Source of the DNA: a virus
IMG/VR virus record: IMGVR_UViG_3300028361_000019
Coordinates: 1 to 64,000 of that record
Reading direction: 5' to 3' (one strand)
Length of the DNA stretch: 64,000 bases
Shown: in pieces, positions 15,421 through 25,169 of the stretch
Layout of the letters: every line of letters begins with the position of its first letter
Position numbering within the stretch: the first letter of the stretch is position 1
Translations under genes and position numbers: made by a program
Notes under the pieces: generated by a model
The model's input: only the letters and a program-made list of their open reading frames with translations
Told to the model about the DNA's origin: nothing
The model's database searches: none

Positions 15421-17451
15421 TTAAAAATCTATCTCTAATTGAAAGGCTAAATATCTGGCCGAACTTTTCTTAATAGGGTATGTAGGTTTTCCTACTGCAA
15501 CAAGAACGTTGTCGCTATTTAAAACTCCAACCTCAGTTATGTATGTGGCAGTATCTAATAGTCCATCAAAACTTGAATTCTCAGAAGTGTTGTAAAGCGT
15601 GTCTGGAGCAAGAATTGTCATAACAGATTTAAAAGAAGTAGCTCTAATAGCTGCTTTTATATTTCCAAAAAAGAAAGACTCATTTCCAAAAGTCAAACCG
15701 CTTGCTGCGTAATTGTTGTTATCGCTAAATGTTGAATCCAGGACATAAGTAGAGCCACTATCATAATCTTCTCTTGATACAACGAATTGAAATCCTGAAA
15801 GGTCTGAAGGGGAAATGGTGCTCGTGCCAGTGCTTCCAGTAAAAAGACCATTACCAGTTACTCCTGATGACATAAGTCTCCATCCATCCGTTGGTATTGT
15901 ATTAAAGTTAACCGATGGGCTTGTAGTCAAATTAACTTCGTTAACCAATAGTTGGACTTTGTTTGCATTCCACCCAGTTCCTGAATAAGAATCCATGCCA
16001 GAAGAAGTTCTTAAGTAAGGGAATAATGAAGTATTGTAAAAAGCTCTAAGATATTGAGGATTTCCAAAAGAATCTTCTGAGCCATCAATTCTTTGAATAT
16101 ATTGACATGGTAAAGATTGCGGATAACCATAAGAAGAGCCACTTGCTGATACTGAATCGCTTTCTGTAATGTAAGTTACAAAGTATGTATATCCGCTCTT
16201 TAGCAATCCTGTAGAAGTGGTTGTATTCAAAGGAGCCAAAGGCACAGAAGAAGTGTCTAAATTCAAGTTAGGCAATGTATAATTTCTGTTTGATTTATAT
16301 GTCAAAGCAGTCAGTAATTCTGGGTCACTAATTATAATCATCTTAAGCTTGTGGTAAACTCTACCAACAATAGAATCAGATGTAGAAGTTCCATCTCTTA
16401 AGTCTCTATAAGTCGTTTGAGAAATTGCATCAAATGTGCTTGCGCCTGCGTAGTCATATAATTTAAGACCATAAGCGGTTGCTTGACCTGCGATAGATGG
16501 GTATTTATGCCACATAACTTCTGGCATATCTATTTCTACAGATTTCTCAACAAGTTGCTCAGCATAAGTATTTCCAGTAAATTCGTTTGTATAATGAACA
16601 ACGCCAAACTGTCTGGTTCCATCTTCAAATCCAAGATATTGTTTGGTTCCATTATATTCTATTGAACCGTATGTGGTATATCCACTAATTGATGTGTCAG
16701 TACCTTCTACAGAACTTGTTCTGATGATGTTCATATTCCAAACTTGAGTATTAACTGTTGCGGCAGAACCATAATAAGTCTCAACACCATTAAAAGGATA
16801 GAAATATGAATTAATTATTTGTGTCGTTGGAGATGCTCCAAAGTTTGGAACTGCTCTATCAAGGGTTACAGTTGTAGTTCCTGTATCTGCAGAAAGAACT
16901 CTGTACCATAGTTTATTTGTAGGATTAGCCGAAAGAATCGCTGTTGATGCATCATAAGTAACTCCACTATTTTGAACTGGTTCCCAAGGGATGTACATTA
17001 ATTCTCCACCTGTTGGAAAATACCCAGTACCACCTCCAGCTACAGTAATAACATTTGTTCCATCAGGAACGTATGTTGAGTAGTCTATTGTATTACTACC
17101 TAAAATTTCTTCACTATCATATGCCCAAGCTCCAGTACCTCCAGTATAAAATCCAATAGAGTTTGTTGCTGCTGTGATTATTTGATTTGCGGAACCAACC
17201 ACGATATCAAATGCATCAGAGCCATCAAAACTAAGAGGGTTTGCAAATTTAGGAGCACTATCTTTTGGTGCAATTACTCTGTTGCTACACCCAATGTCAT
17301 ATGCGCCAGTTCTGTCAATACCATAATTAACCTCCCTATCAGAAAGGAGTGCTTTATTGAAGGTAAGCCGCCCTAATGACAGAAGTTTCCTACCGTCATC
17401 GGTAAGCTTTATGTTTATAAAAGTTGTTGACTCTTTTGGTAAGTAACTCAT
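15421..17451 (-). CDS. Large virion (tail/fibre-like) protein, 676 aa
   Basis: A long beta-rich protein, Gly/Ser/Thr/Tyr-rich throughout, with the N-terminal attachment-like pattern shared with the 147-residue neighbour and the C-terminal EVGVLNSDNVLVAVGKP motif shared with the gene at 13262. This combination suggests a modular tail or baseplate appendage. It is the first gene of a four-gene minus-strand run. CTATTTATAG lies 20 bases upstream of the ATG and the next gene is divergent. No enzymatic motif is visible. Confidence 0.7.
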   Translation of the reverse strand: MSYLPKESTTFINIKLTDDGRKLLSLGRLTFNKALLSDREVNYGIDRTGAYDIGCSNRVIAPKDSAPKFANPLSFDGSDAFDIVVGSANQIITAATNSIGFYTGGTGAWAYDSEEILGSNTIDYSTYVPDGTNVITVAGGGTGYFPTGGELMYIPWEPVQNSGVTYDASTAILSANPTNKLWYRVLSADTGTTTVTLDRAVPNFGASPTTQIINSYFYPFNGVETYYGSAATVNTQVWNMNIIRTSSVEGTDTSISGYTTYGSIEYNGTKQYLGFEDGTRQFGVVHYTNEFTGNTYAEQLVEKSVEIDMPEVMWHKYPSIAGQATAYGLKLYDYAGASTFDAISQTTYRDLRDGTSTSDSIVGRVYHKLKMIIISDPELLTALTYKSNRNYTLPNLNLDTSSVPLAPLNTTTSTGLLKSGYTYFVTYITESDSVSASGSSYGYPQSLPCQYIQRIDGSEDSFGNPQYLRAFYNTSLFPYLRTSSGMDSYSGTGWNANKVQLLVNEVNLTTSPSVNFNTIPTDGWRLMSSGVTGNGLFTGSTGTSTISPSDLSGFQFVVSREDYDSGSTYVLDSTFSDNNNYAASGLTFGNESFFFGNIKAAIRATSFKSVMTILAPDTLYNTSENSSFDGLLDTATYITEVGVLNSDNVLVAVGKPTYPIKKSSARYLAFQLEIDF

Positions 17452-17588
17452 TTCAGCGTATTTTTTTCTATAAATAGAATGATAAAATTTATTTAATAAT
17501 TGTCCTAATATAAATAGTTTTCAATAAAAATAAATTTTGCATTGACATTAGAAATCTTTTTCGCTAATATTTATTATAAAACAACTAC
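17452..17588 (+). promoter_or_regulatory. Divergent promoter region with two late boxes
   Basis: Between two divergent virion genes, 17469-17477 carries the box CTATTTATA read on the minus strand, and 17568-17576 carries TATTTATTA read on the plus strand. Each is 15-20 bases from its ATG. The plus strand also has TTGACA at 17542-17547 and TAATAT at 17565-17570, 17 bases apart, which resembles a sigma-70 promoter but is unproven. Confidence 0.5.
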
Positions 17589-20042
17589 ATGGCAGATACT
17601 CCATCAAATCCTAATAATTCACTATCTCCAGCCTTTCAGCCAGGACAAGACCTTAGGTTTCCTAATACGAGCTCAGAGTCTATATTTACGTTTGGTGACT
17701 TTAGAATTGAGAGAAGCGGTGAATCAGACGCTTTAACTGGCACTGCCAAAAACGTAACATTTACACCATTCTCTACTCTTGAGAACATGGGGCTTGACGA
17801 TTTCAACCCAATGATTACGACTTCGGTTCAAAATAATGAATTGAGACCCGTTGCGTCTGACCCGTATAGTTATTCTTATTTCGGCTCTTTTTATACAGAA
17901 GTAGCACGCTCAATAAATAATATTCTTAACACATTTCCTTACGCTGCTCTTTCTTATGATGATTTTAATGGAGTTACCATATATGATTATACTCAAACTT
18001 TTAATCAAATAACTGGAGAAAAAACATCTACTTTTAAAATTCCAGCAGATACAATTATAAATCAAGGATTCATTTTGTTTAACTCAGGTTCTCCAATTGG
18101 AAACCAAGTTAGTTTAATGACTCAGACAAATTTGTTTGAAATACAATTTAGCGGAGCAACTACAGCTCAGACTGATTCGCATATTATAAAAACATATTCT
18201 TATACTGGAGGGACAAATGCAACTCTTGAGTTCACTATTGATGGTCATCTAATTAATGATGCTGTAATTCCTTTTGATAACGCTGGAACGTCAAGCAAGC
18301 TTCCTGTCTACATTAGGCCATCCAGAAAAAGAATGACTGAATACAGAATTCAGCAGTCAAGACTGGAGCGCCAACTATTAAATGAAGCTAAGTTTGACAT
18401 TCCTGATATTGATGATGAGAAAAGAGATTTTACATATAAAATGCCTTGGCCAAGAAGTATTGATGGATTCAACCCAGATACTAAAGGGACAAAATTTGAA
18501 AACTATCAATCTAACATGCTGTTGCTTGCAGGCAACGTTGATATGGACAAAACTGACATTATGGTTAAAACCTTATTGCCAGATAACTACCTTGAATTTG
18601 ATACTGACACACAGATATATAAAAAGTTTGCATCAGCCTATGCGAAAGAGTTTGATGAGATTAAACAATTTATCGACAACATAGCTTATGGTCACACAAT
18701 TAATTATAATGACGAAAATAGTGTTCCAGAAAAGTTTTTGGTTAAATTAAGTAATCTTCTTGGCTGGAAGCTTTCAAGTTCTTTTAGCGAAATTGACCTT
18801 TTTGAGTACCTGGCCTCTGAAGAGAATCCTGAACAAAATTCATTTGCATACTACAATGTAGAGATGTGGAAGAGGATATTGATTAATATAAATTGGCTTT
18901 ACAAGAAAAAAGGAACAAGAGATGCTCTTCAGTTTTTATTTAAACTAATGGGAGCTCCTGAATGCCTTGTTGTGTTCAACGAGTTTGTGTACGACATACA
19001 ACAGACTACATCTACTGAGATACCAGACCCAGAAATAAATTTACAACTTCAGACTGGGGTATCTTTTACAAAAGTAAACCCAAGAGGTTTTCCTAACTAT
19101 AACTGGAGTAAGTTAATATTCCAAGAAGGAGGAAAAGGAAGAGGTACTGGTCAAAAATATATTAACCAGTGGGAACCTGAGTTCTTTCCTCTAAAAAGAA
19201 ATGATAATATCAAAGTTCAAGTTGGAGATACAGGATTTACTGGAAGTGAGAACGTAATGAACACAAAGGAGCTGTGCGCAACTCTTAGCCCTGCTGCTGC
19301 AATTGAGTGCGATGTTAAAGGTTGGTATCAGCAAAGTGGTACATGCTGGGTGTGGGGAACGCAAGGTATGCCTATTTTTAGCTCAAATACAGTACCTTAC
19401 GAATATGCTATTGCTAATTGTGATTTTGTCAATCCTGCAGAAATATCTGGAATGACACTCACAGAATATACTGAATTTATTTACAAGTCAAACATAGAGC
19501 CAAGAAATAGAAAAACAAATGCTCAAGTTCATACTTCATTCTCATACCCTGAGTTAAAGAAGATATATATGAACTATTATTTGATGGCTGACCCTAAATC
19601 AAATCAGTTGACTATTAAAAAACTTGAAGCTTTTCTTGATTTGACGGAAGTCAACTTCCAGGATTATTTAATGCAACTATTACCTGCTACAACAATTCTT
19701 GAATGTCAGGGCACTACTTATAGGAACACTATATTTCACAGACAAAGATTTGTGTACAAAGAAGGGATTAATGATGGTTCAGAGTTTCAAAACGCTCTAC
19801 CGCCAGATTTAAGACCTAACATTAAACCGATTCAAATTACTCCTAAAATAAACGACTTCTTAGAAGGGAGTCTTACTCCAGTTGTAATAAATTCAAGAAT
19901 TTCTCAAGGTATAAGTAAGAGGATTAATGCGGTTAAAATTAAAGGATATATTAACGTCAACGTGTTTGGTGCTGGAATTGAAGGTCATGAAATTTATGGA
20001 GAAATTCAACCAGGAGTATCTCAAACTACAATAGCACCATAA
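17589..20042 (+). CDS. Baseplate/tail protein with P2 gpI-like domain, 817 aa
   Basis: The middle of the protein (about residues 330-450) holds EKFLVKLSNLLGWKL, then WKRILININWLYKKKGTRDA, then LQFLFKLMGAPE. This is the signature of phage tail protein I-like domains ('LYxxKGTxxxLxFLLxLxG') found in baseplate proteins of contractile tails. The flanks are beta-rich, with a Cys-containing stretch near residue 560-600 (LCATLSPAAAIECD, CWVW). It is followed with a one-base overlap (TAATG) by the next virion gene. Likely role: attaching baseplate or fibres. Which baseplate component it is cannot be fixed from sequence alone. Confidence 0.75.
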   Translation: MADTPSNPNNSLSPAFQPGQDLRFPNTSSESIFTFGDFRIERSGESDALTGTAKNVTFTPFSTLENMGLDDFNPMITTSVQNNELRPVASDPYSYSYFGSFYTEVARSINNILNTFPYAALSYDDFNGVTIYDYTQTFNQITGEKTSTFKIPADTIINQGFILFNSGSPIGNQVSLMTQTNLFEIQFSGATTAQTDSHIIKTYSYTGGTNATLEFTIDGHLINDAVIPFDNAGTSSKLPVYIRPSRKRMTEYRIQQSRLERQLLNEAKFDIPDIDDEKRDFTYKMPWPRSIDGFNPDTKGTKFENYQSNMLLLAGNVDMDKTDIMVKTLLPDNYLEFDTDTQIYKKFASAYAKEFDEIKQFIDNIAYGHTINYNDENSVPEKFLVKLSNLLGWKLSSSFSEIDLFEYLASEENPEQNSFAYYNVEMWKRILININWLYKKKGTRDALQFLFKLMGAPECLVVFNEFVYDIQQTTSTEIPDPEINLQLQTGVSFTKVNPRGFPNYNWSKLIFQEGGKGRGTGQKYINQWEPEFFPLKRNDNIKVQVGDTGFTGSENVMNTKELCATLSPAAAIECDVKGWYQQSGTCWVWGTQGMPIFSSNTVPYEYAIANCDFVNPAEISGMTLTEYTEFIYKSNIEPRNRKTNAQVHTSFSYPELKKIYMNYYLMADPKSNQLTIKKLEAFLDLTEVNFQDYLMQLLPATTILECQGTTYRNTIFHRQRFVYKEGINDGSEFQNALPPDLRPNIKPIQITPKINDFLEGSLTPVVINSRISQGISKRINAVKIKGYINVNVFGAGIEGHEIYGEIQPGVSQTTIAP

Positions 20043-21415
20043 TGATAGAGAAAAAATCCATACAAGAAACAACAGGCAACGCTACAAACGTTGCTCAAAG
20101 TTTTTATCAAAACATATTCTTTACAACAAAGAATGGAGTCACTGTTCCTTCTGTTTTCGAAGTTCCACAATATACAACCGTTGGTGGTACGAAGGATTAT
20201 TACATGCAAGACCCGCTTTCTATATTTACAAACCTTGTAAAGCCTTTTATTATATTTGACTTTAGCGAAAACACTGCAAGCTTCGGTCCTACTGTTAAAA
20301 TAAAACATGATGTGTATCGTGTTAGTTGGGATTTGTTTAGCACAGTTCAAAGTGGCTTAAAATCTTATTCAAATGAAGCAGTTCAAACAGAAGATGTAAC
20401 AACAGAAACAATTGAAGAGGTTGATAACATCACAGGAGAAATAAAAAAGAAAACAATTACAAGAACGCTGAGCTCAGACAGCAATGTGCTTAAGTCAAAA
20501 AGGAAAGTATCCAACGCAGAAGGAACAAAAGACGAAATGATAACGACTCTTCCAACTGTCGCAGATATTCAAGCTCAACTTGATAATCCTATATTTTCAA
20601 TAACAGCAAGTACAACTGGTATTACTACCAACATATATAACCTTCAAATAGAGCAGTTTACAAAAAAACTTGGAGAATATAAAACAGAGCTATTCAAAGA
20701 TAGAGACCAATATATAATTGATACCAATTTTATATTTGAAATTGACGTTACAGGCGGGTTAACTGATTACGAAACTGTTGACGAAGATGGAAATGTTTTT
20801 GTCAGCACTTATGAAAATCCAAAAACAGGACAAACTGAAAGTTCTGGAGCAACAATAGGCAAAGGAGAGTTTGAAGGTCTTAATTTTAAGACTGGAGATT
20901 ATTTCTCATTTTTTGAAGTTCCTGACAAACCTATTCTCGAATACCCTACGCCAGAGGGTCAAATTGACACTTTTACTCCAGAGATATTTTGGACAAATGG
21001 AGAGGGGGCTGATGAATATTTAGTACAAGTTAACTACAACACAGGAGATACTGGATTTACAGGAACTGTATTTACTTACATTGTTCCTAAATTAGACGAA
21101 TATAAAGAAGTTGCCATGAGCAAAACCAAAGATACAACTTCTGAATTTTCTACAGACAAGACAATTAGAAAGTATCAACTTTCGCTCAAGACAAGTAAAT
21201 GCTTATTATACAGGGTAGGAAACGTTAAGGTGCTTAAAAATTTATTTGATGTTAAACAGAGTGTTGTAACTTTTTCAGATAATAAAACAATATGCACACA
21301 GGTTGAGCCGATTAAGACATTTGTTAAAACAGAAAGCGATAGCCCTTGGACTTCAGAAATAGCAGGGTTGCAATCAGCGCCTTCTATTGATGTGGAAAGT
21401 CCTCCGCACCGATAG
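20042..21415 (+). CDS. Virion protein with fibronectin-III-like segment; probably 5' part of a broken fibre gene
   Basis: A 457-residue protein starting inside the TAATG overlap with the baseplate gene. Residues about 295-355 (ILEYPTPEGQ, then FTPEIFWTNGEGADEYLVQV) look like a fibronectin-III or Ig-like domain ('P..G......F.W...GAD.Y.vQ'). The end at 21413 appears premature: directly after it, in the -1 frame, fibre-like coding continues (GSSVDFSGGTSGG, then SGGTDLYDIF). I therefore read this as the first part of a longer fibre gene interrupted by a frameshift, though a separate gene ending here is possible. Confidence 0.7.
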   Translation: MIEKKSIQETTGNATNVAQSFYQNIFFTTKNGVTVPSVFEVPQYTTVGGTKDYYMQDPLSIFTNLVKPFIIFDFSENTASFGPTVKIKHDVYRVSWDLFSTVQSGLKSYSNEAVQTEDVTTETIEEVDNITGEIKKKTITRTLSSDSNVLKSKRKVSNAEGTKDEMITTLPTVADIQAQLDNPIFSITASTTGITTNIYNLQIEQFTKKLGEYKTELFKDRDQYIIDTNFIFEIDVTGGLTDYETVDEDGNVFVSTYENPKTGQTESSGATIGKGEFEGLNFKTGDYFSFFEVPDKPILEYPTPEGQIDTFTPEIFWTNGEGADEYLVQVNYNTGDTGFTGTVFTYIVPKLDEYKEVAMSKTKDTTSEFSTDKTIRKYQLSLKTSKCLLYRVGNVKVLKNLFDVKQSVVTFSDNKTICTQVEPIKTFVKTESDSPWTSEIAGLQSAPSIDVESPPHR

Positions 21416-21804
21416 AATTAGGTAGTTCTGTTGATTTTTCTGGTGGTACTTCTGGGGGCGTTATTTACTCTGGAGGGACCGACCTTTATGATATATTCTC
21501 TGGAGGAGTTAATACTAATTTTGCAAATACAAACCTAACTCTTACTGGAGATAGATTACACACAATTGGGTCTAATAAACTTGTATTTGATGCTGGTTCT
21601 GCAAATGGAAGTATTTTATTTTCTGGAGATAGCGCTGTTGACAGTCAAATAAAACTCATGAACAACTTTTCAAACGAAATGTCGTCATTGGTAGTTATGA
21701 TTGGGGGCGCATATTTAGATGGAACCGACTCTTCTGGAGTTAAATCAAGCCAAATAAAAGCGAGTTCTGGGTCAGCTCCTGCAGAGCGTATGGTTGTGAT
21801 TTAA
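21391..21804 (+). pseudogene. Middle part of the fibre gene in a shifted frame
   Basis: There is no start codon, but about 135 codons are open in the frame one base back from the preceding gene. They read ELGSSVDFSGGTSGGVIYSG, then DLYDIFSGG, then NTNFANTNLTLTGDRLHTIG. This is a familiar collagen-free fibre style, with 'TNLTLTGxRxH' turns seen in tail fibres. It ends at TAA 21802-21804, while the following leucine-rich-like repeat is open in yet another frame from 21744. It links the two flanking genes into one ancestral polypeptide. Confidence 0.6.
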
Positions 21805-21809
21805 CTGGA

Positions 21810-23072
21810 GTGCTTGATTTATCTACGATAGCTATACATAATTCTCTTACATTATTTTTAAACCCAAACCTAACAGGAGTTACTCACTCTGCAACCACTC
21901 AATATATGGGTTTTTATGACCTTTCTGATTGTGATATAACAGGCAATCACGATATAAGCATGTTTGCAGACTTAGGAGGAACATTTTCTTTAGATGGAAA
22001 CTCAAACCTAACAGGGATAACGCACACAGGCTCAACAAGCAATTTCGGTAGCTATAACGTTAGCTCTTGTAATTTAACTGGAAATCATGATGTTAGCATG
22101 TTGTTAGGTCTGGGTGGAGACTTTAATGTTTCATCAAACCCTAACCTAACAAGTATAACACACGCTGGTTCAACAAGTAATTTTGAAAAATATAGAATTA
22201 ACTCTACTGGCATTGCGAATCTTGACTTGTCTATGATAACAGTTGGAGGGGGTACATTTGGTACTTTTTCTGCGAATAATTGCCCAAACCTAACAGCAAT
22301 TACGCATTCTGCGTCAACAGAATCAATAAAAAGTTATAATGTTTATTCTTGTGATTTAATAGGAAATCACGATATAAGCATGCTCTCTAATATGAGCGGA
22401 AGCCTTAGTTTTAATTCTAACCTAAATTTAACAAGCGTAACACACCCTGCAATAAGCGAGTTAAACACTTATAACGGATATTCATGCGATATGATTGGAA
22501 CACAAGATATGACCATGATAGATGAGCTTGGTTCATTCAATATGTATGCAAATAGTAACTTAACAAGAATATTACACGCACCCTCAAGTAACCCTGGGGA
22601 CTATACAGCTTGGGGATGCGACCTGCAGCCAGCTCATAATATGTCGATGCTATCTGGAAGGACTGATTATATAAGAGTTCATGACAACCCAAACTTAACA
22701 AGCATAGCGCTTGGGCCTTCTTCTGGCACCTTTAGGAATACAAACACGTCAAGTGCAACAAAAGCAATTAGTATGAATGATTGTGATTTAGGGTTTGTTG
22801 ATTTTATGCCACTTTCTTCGGCAACGATGAATACTGGAGCAACACACAGAGCCTCAATAACACTTCAAAACAATGGCATGAATGAAGTGGAAGTGAATAG
22901 AACACTTGTATCGTTTGATGAAATGTCAACATTAAACCCTTCTGGCTGGTCTGGTGTAATATTAGACATAAGCGGAAGCAATCAGCCGCCAAATGGCTCA
23001 AGCGGAGGATATAATGGAACTGGGGCTACTATTAGTTTAATATCAAAAGGTTGGACAGTTACAACGTCTTAA
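21810..23072 (+). CDS. Repeat-rich adhesin (LRR/BspA-like beta-solenoid), tail fibre tip
   Basis: The annotated start is GTG 21810, but the frame is open from 21744 and already reads YGCDLTGVLDLS before the GTG, so this is the 3' part of an interrupted gene. The protein consists of about six double repeats of roughly 46 residues. Each has a half like NPNLTSITHAGSTSNF and a half like YNVSSCNLTGNHDVSML. The spacing of about 23 residues and the N-P-N-L-T pattern resemble Bacteroidota LRR/BspA-type solenoids used in adhesion. The last 90 residues are a different cap ending in GGYNGTGATISLISKGWTV. Likely host-receptor binding. Confidence 0.7.
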   Translation: MLDLSTIAIHNSLTLFLNPNLTGVTHSATTQYMGFYDLSDCDITGNHDISMFADLGGTFSLDGNSNLTGITHTGSTSNFGSYNVSSCNLTGNHDVSMLLGLGGDFNVSSNPNLTSITHAGSTSNFEKYRINSTGIANLDLSMITVGGGTFGTFSANNCPNLTAITHSASTESIKSYNVYSCDLIGNHDISMLSNMSGSLSFNSNLNLTSVTHPAISELNTYNGYSCDMIGTQDMTMIDELGSFNMYANSNLTRILHAPSSNPGDYTAWGCDLQPAHNMSMLSGRTDYIRVHDNPNLTSIALGPSSGTFRNTNTSSATKAISMNDCDLGFVDFMPLSSATMNTGATHRASITLQNNGMNEVEVNRTLVSFDEMSTLNPSGWSGVILDISGSNQPPNGSSGGYNGTGATISLISKGWTVTTS

Positions 23073-23074
23073 TT

Positions 23075-23284
23075 ATGGAAGTTACTCAAGAAAATATAAA
23101 CGGAACTGTAATAAACAGAACGGATAGCGAAATGTCATGGAGACTAATTCACGATGGAAACAGGGTTATAGACTTGTTTGAATCGTCTGGAACCACTGTG
23201 ACCATGTATGATATTTTCCTGGCATCAACCTTAGAAGAGTGTCAAGCTCAAATCTATTCCTTAGATTTAGACTATAACCCTTAA
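23075..23284 (+). CDS. Small protein after the fibre gene, 69 aa
   Basis: The start chosen is ATG 23075 (MEVTQENINGTVINRTD), two bases after the fibre gene stop; an upstream ATG at 23051 would overlap the fibre gene. The protein is acidic, with MYDIFLASTLEECQAQIYSL near the end. No family is recognised. Its place directly behind the adhesin suggests a fibre-assembly chaperone or a small structural protein, but that is only positional. It ends convergently with the next gene, with overlapping stop codons. Confidence 0.55.
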   Translation: MEVTQENINGTVINRTDSEMSWRLIHDGNRVIDLFESSGTTVTMYDIFLASTLEECQAQIYSLDLDYNP

Positions 23285-24156
23285 AGACCTTGAGAAAGAT
23301 TGAAGAACGTTTGCGCTCTATTAATATTGCTTCTCTCTTCTTTAACATCAATGTTACCATCAGAAAACTGTTTCTTCCTTGTAACAAGATTGTATTGTCT
23401 ATAAAGATTTCCATTGTCATCAAATATTGAGTAAACTCCAGTCTCAAGGTCTCTTGTTGAGTCTCCGTAAAGAACGTAGCTTAATGTTTTGATTGACTGG
23501 TCTACCATTTCAACTTCAACCATAACAGGGTCAAAGAAAGTGTTTGATATAAGTATTTGCTGACCTGATTTACCAAGGTCAGAACTAACAGTGTTGGTTA
23601 TTAGACTTGCTTCATCTGGAGTAAGTGTAAGAAATAATTGATTTCCATTAGGGTCAATTACATAAGTAGTAGAACTTGCGTTTGTTGTGTTATTGTTTGG
23701 GTTAACACTTACAAGGTCAGAGCTTGTAATTATTCTATGAAAGTTTTTAATCTTAACACCATTATCATCAAAATACTCCATTTGGTATCCCACAAGACTT
23801 CCAGTGCTTTGAAACTGTAGCTTTGGTATGATTATACCTTTTTTAGAAATTTGTATCTCCTGGTCGTTATTTGTTATGACGAATGAACAGTCAACTATTT
23901 CTGTTTGAAATATTTTTGGCCTAATTAAAAGCAAGTAAAACCCAAGTTGGTTGAATATGCTGGCTGGAAGTCTTAATTTATATCCACCATCTCCACCAAG
24001 CATTTTTCTAAATTCATTATTAGTAACACTATTGTATATTGGTTGGAAACTTGTGTCACCAAGCGATTCTCTATTTGGAGAATAAGAATATAACACATCA
24101 ACATCGTTAAAATCTGCGTCACTGAGCTTCACAGTACCATAAGTTCCTACAGCCAT
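23281..24156 (-). CDS. Virion protein, 291 aa (N-terminus MAVGTYGTVKL)
   Basis: The protein starts MAVGTYGTVKLSDADFNDVD and is beta-rich, with QLGFYLLLIRPKIFQTEI and repeated short strands. I do not recognise the family, but size, context and composition fit a virion structural protein. The last ten bases of an upstream homing endonuclease gene overlap its ATG. A diverged second copy of its first 12 codons lies at 25710-25772 on the other side of that insertion, so its present N-terminus was probably supplied by the mobile cassette. Confidence 0.7.
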   Translation of the reverse strand: MAVGTYGTVKLSDADFNDVDVLYSYSPNRESLGDTSFQPIYNSVTNNEFRKMLGGDGGYKLRLPASIFNQLGFYLLLIRPKIFQTEIVDCSFVITNNDQEIQISKKGIIIPKLQFQSTGSLVGYQMEYFDDNGVKIKNFHRIITSSDLVSVNPNNNTTNASSTTYVIDPNGNQLFLTLTPDEASLITNTVSSDLGKSGQQILISNTFFDPVMVEVEMVDQSIKTLSYVLYGDSTRDLETGVYSIFDDNGNLYRQYNLVTRKKQFSDGNIDVKEERSNINRAQTFFNLSQGL

Positions 24157-25082
24157 AGTTTTTCTTTTTTATATAAATAATCGGAAATAATTTTATTAAC
24201 ATTTTTTAAATCAAAATAAGGTATTCTCAAAAGGTTAATACCACTTTTTTTACAATACTCTGTTTTTAATATATCTCTCTGTTTCATTTCCTTAAACTTT
24301 ATTTTTGCTATAGATTTATCAAAATATAACCTCCAAGGCTCATAGTGATATTCTCCATCGTATTCTATACATATATTATAATATTGTAAATAGAAATCAA
24401 ATTTAAGGTGTCTATTTGTCTTAGCGTTCCTGCAATCATCAAAAATCTTTTGCTTCTCAAAATCTACATTATTTTTCTTTAAAAATAAAGCCACTTTTCT
24501 CTCTCCTTTGGATTCAGAACACTTTTGACAACCAGAACCCATCAGATGTATATATGGTTTTTGCTCAAACTCCCCGTGTATTGGACACATTATATTGATG
24601 GGCTTGTCATATCTTTCATAGGCAGTTTTCGAATAATCATATTTATTATCATGCTTTTCTGATGCATCATCAATGAAGTCTTCTGTAGTCCTGCCGACTC
24701 CAGCGCATTTTGGACAACCATTTCCATTAAGGTGTTGATTTGGTTTCTGCGCAAAATCACCATGCTTAATACAACTAATAACAACTTTAATTTTATTTCC
24801 AATATATTTCACCTTTGAGTAGTTGTATCTATCTCCATGAACGTCCTTTGCTTTTTTAACAAACTCTTTAGTATTTCCGTTTTTATTTCCAGCGCAAATT
24901 GAGCAGCCATTTTTAGCTGATACATGTCCATTTGGACTTTGTTCAAATACACCATGGTCTACACATACAATTTTAATCTTCGTTGAGTTATTTTTGTAAT
25001 TCACCAAAGAGTAATCATACTTATATCCATGGATGATTTTTGCTTTTTTAATAAATTCTTCTGTTGTTAGTTTTCTTGGCAT
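24147..25082 (-). CDS. Zinc-ribbon repeat homing endonuclease (DUF723/EDxHD type)
   Basis: The 311 residues contain three copies of a 55-65 residue repeat, 'HGxxYDYSxVxYxxxxxKIxIxCxxHGxFxQxPxxHxxxxGCxxC' (for example CVDHGVFEQSPNGH, CIKHGDFAQKPNQH, CPIHGEFEQKPYIH). Each has paired CxxH and CxxC-type ligands as in Hef-like phage homing endonucleases. A C-terminal Vsr/EDxHD nuclease core follows (GERKVALFLKK, then KFDFYLQYYNICIEYDGEYH, then YCKKSGINLLRIPY). A GTATTTATAATAAAA promoter-like box lies 14 bases upstream. It overlaps the start of the downstream virion gene by ten bases and looks intact. Confidence 0.88.
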   Translation of the reverse strand: MPRKLTTEEFIKKAKIIHGYKYDYSLVNYKNNSTKIKIVCVDHGVFEQSPNGHVSAKNGCSICAGNKNGNTKEFVKKAKDVHGDRYNYSKVKYIGNKIKVVISCIKHGDFAQKPNQHLNGNGCPKCAGVGRTTEDFIDDASEKHDNKYDYSKTAYERYDKPINIMCPIHGEFEQKPYIHLMGSGCQKCSESKGERKVALFLKKNNVDFEKQKIFDDCRNAKTNRHLKFDFYLQYYNICIEYDGEYHYEPWRLYFDKSIAKIKFKEMKQRDILKTEYCKKSGINLLRIPYFDLKNVNKIISDYLYKKEKLWL

Positions 25083-25169
25083 AAGCCTTTTATTATAAAT
25101 ACATAAGATTTTTAAAAATCAACATCAGCTAATTTTATATTGATTAAAAATATTTCCATATTTATTAAT

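Noticed and set aside
17542-17570. Sigma-70 promoter TTGACA-N17-TAATAT as a main promoter
   Set aside because: The -10 fits only partly, no second example was noticed, and the late-type box overlaps it. It is noted in the promoter region but not proposed as functional.
21391-21804. Programmed -1 frameshifting in the fibre gene
   Set aside because: No X XXY YYZ slippery heptamer with a downstream structure was seen near 21391-21415 or 21744-21804. The idea remains open only as phase variation or error.
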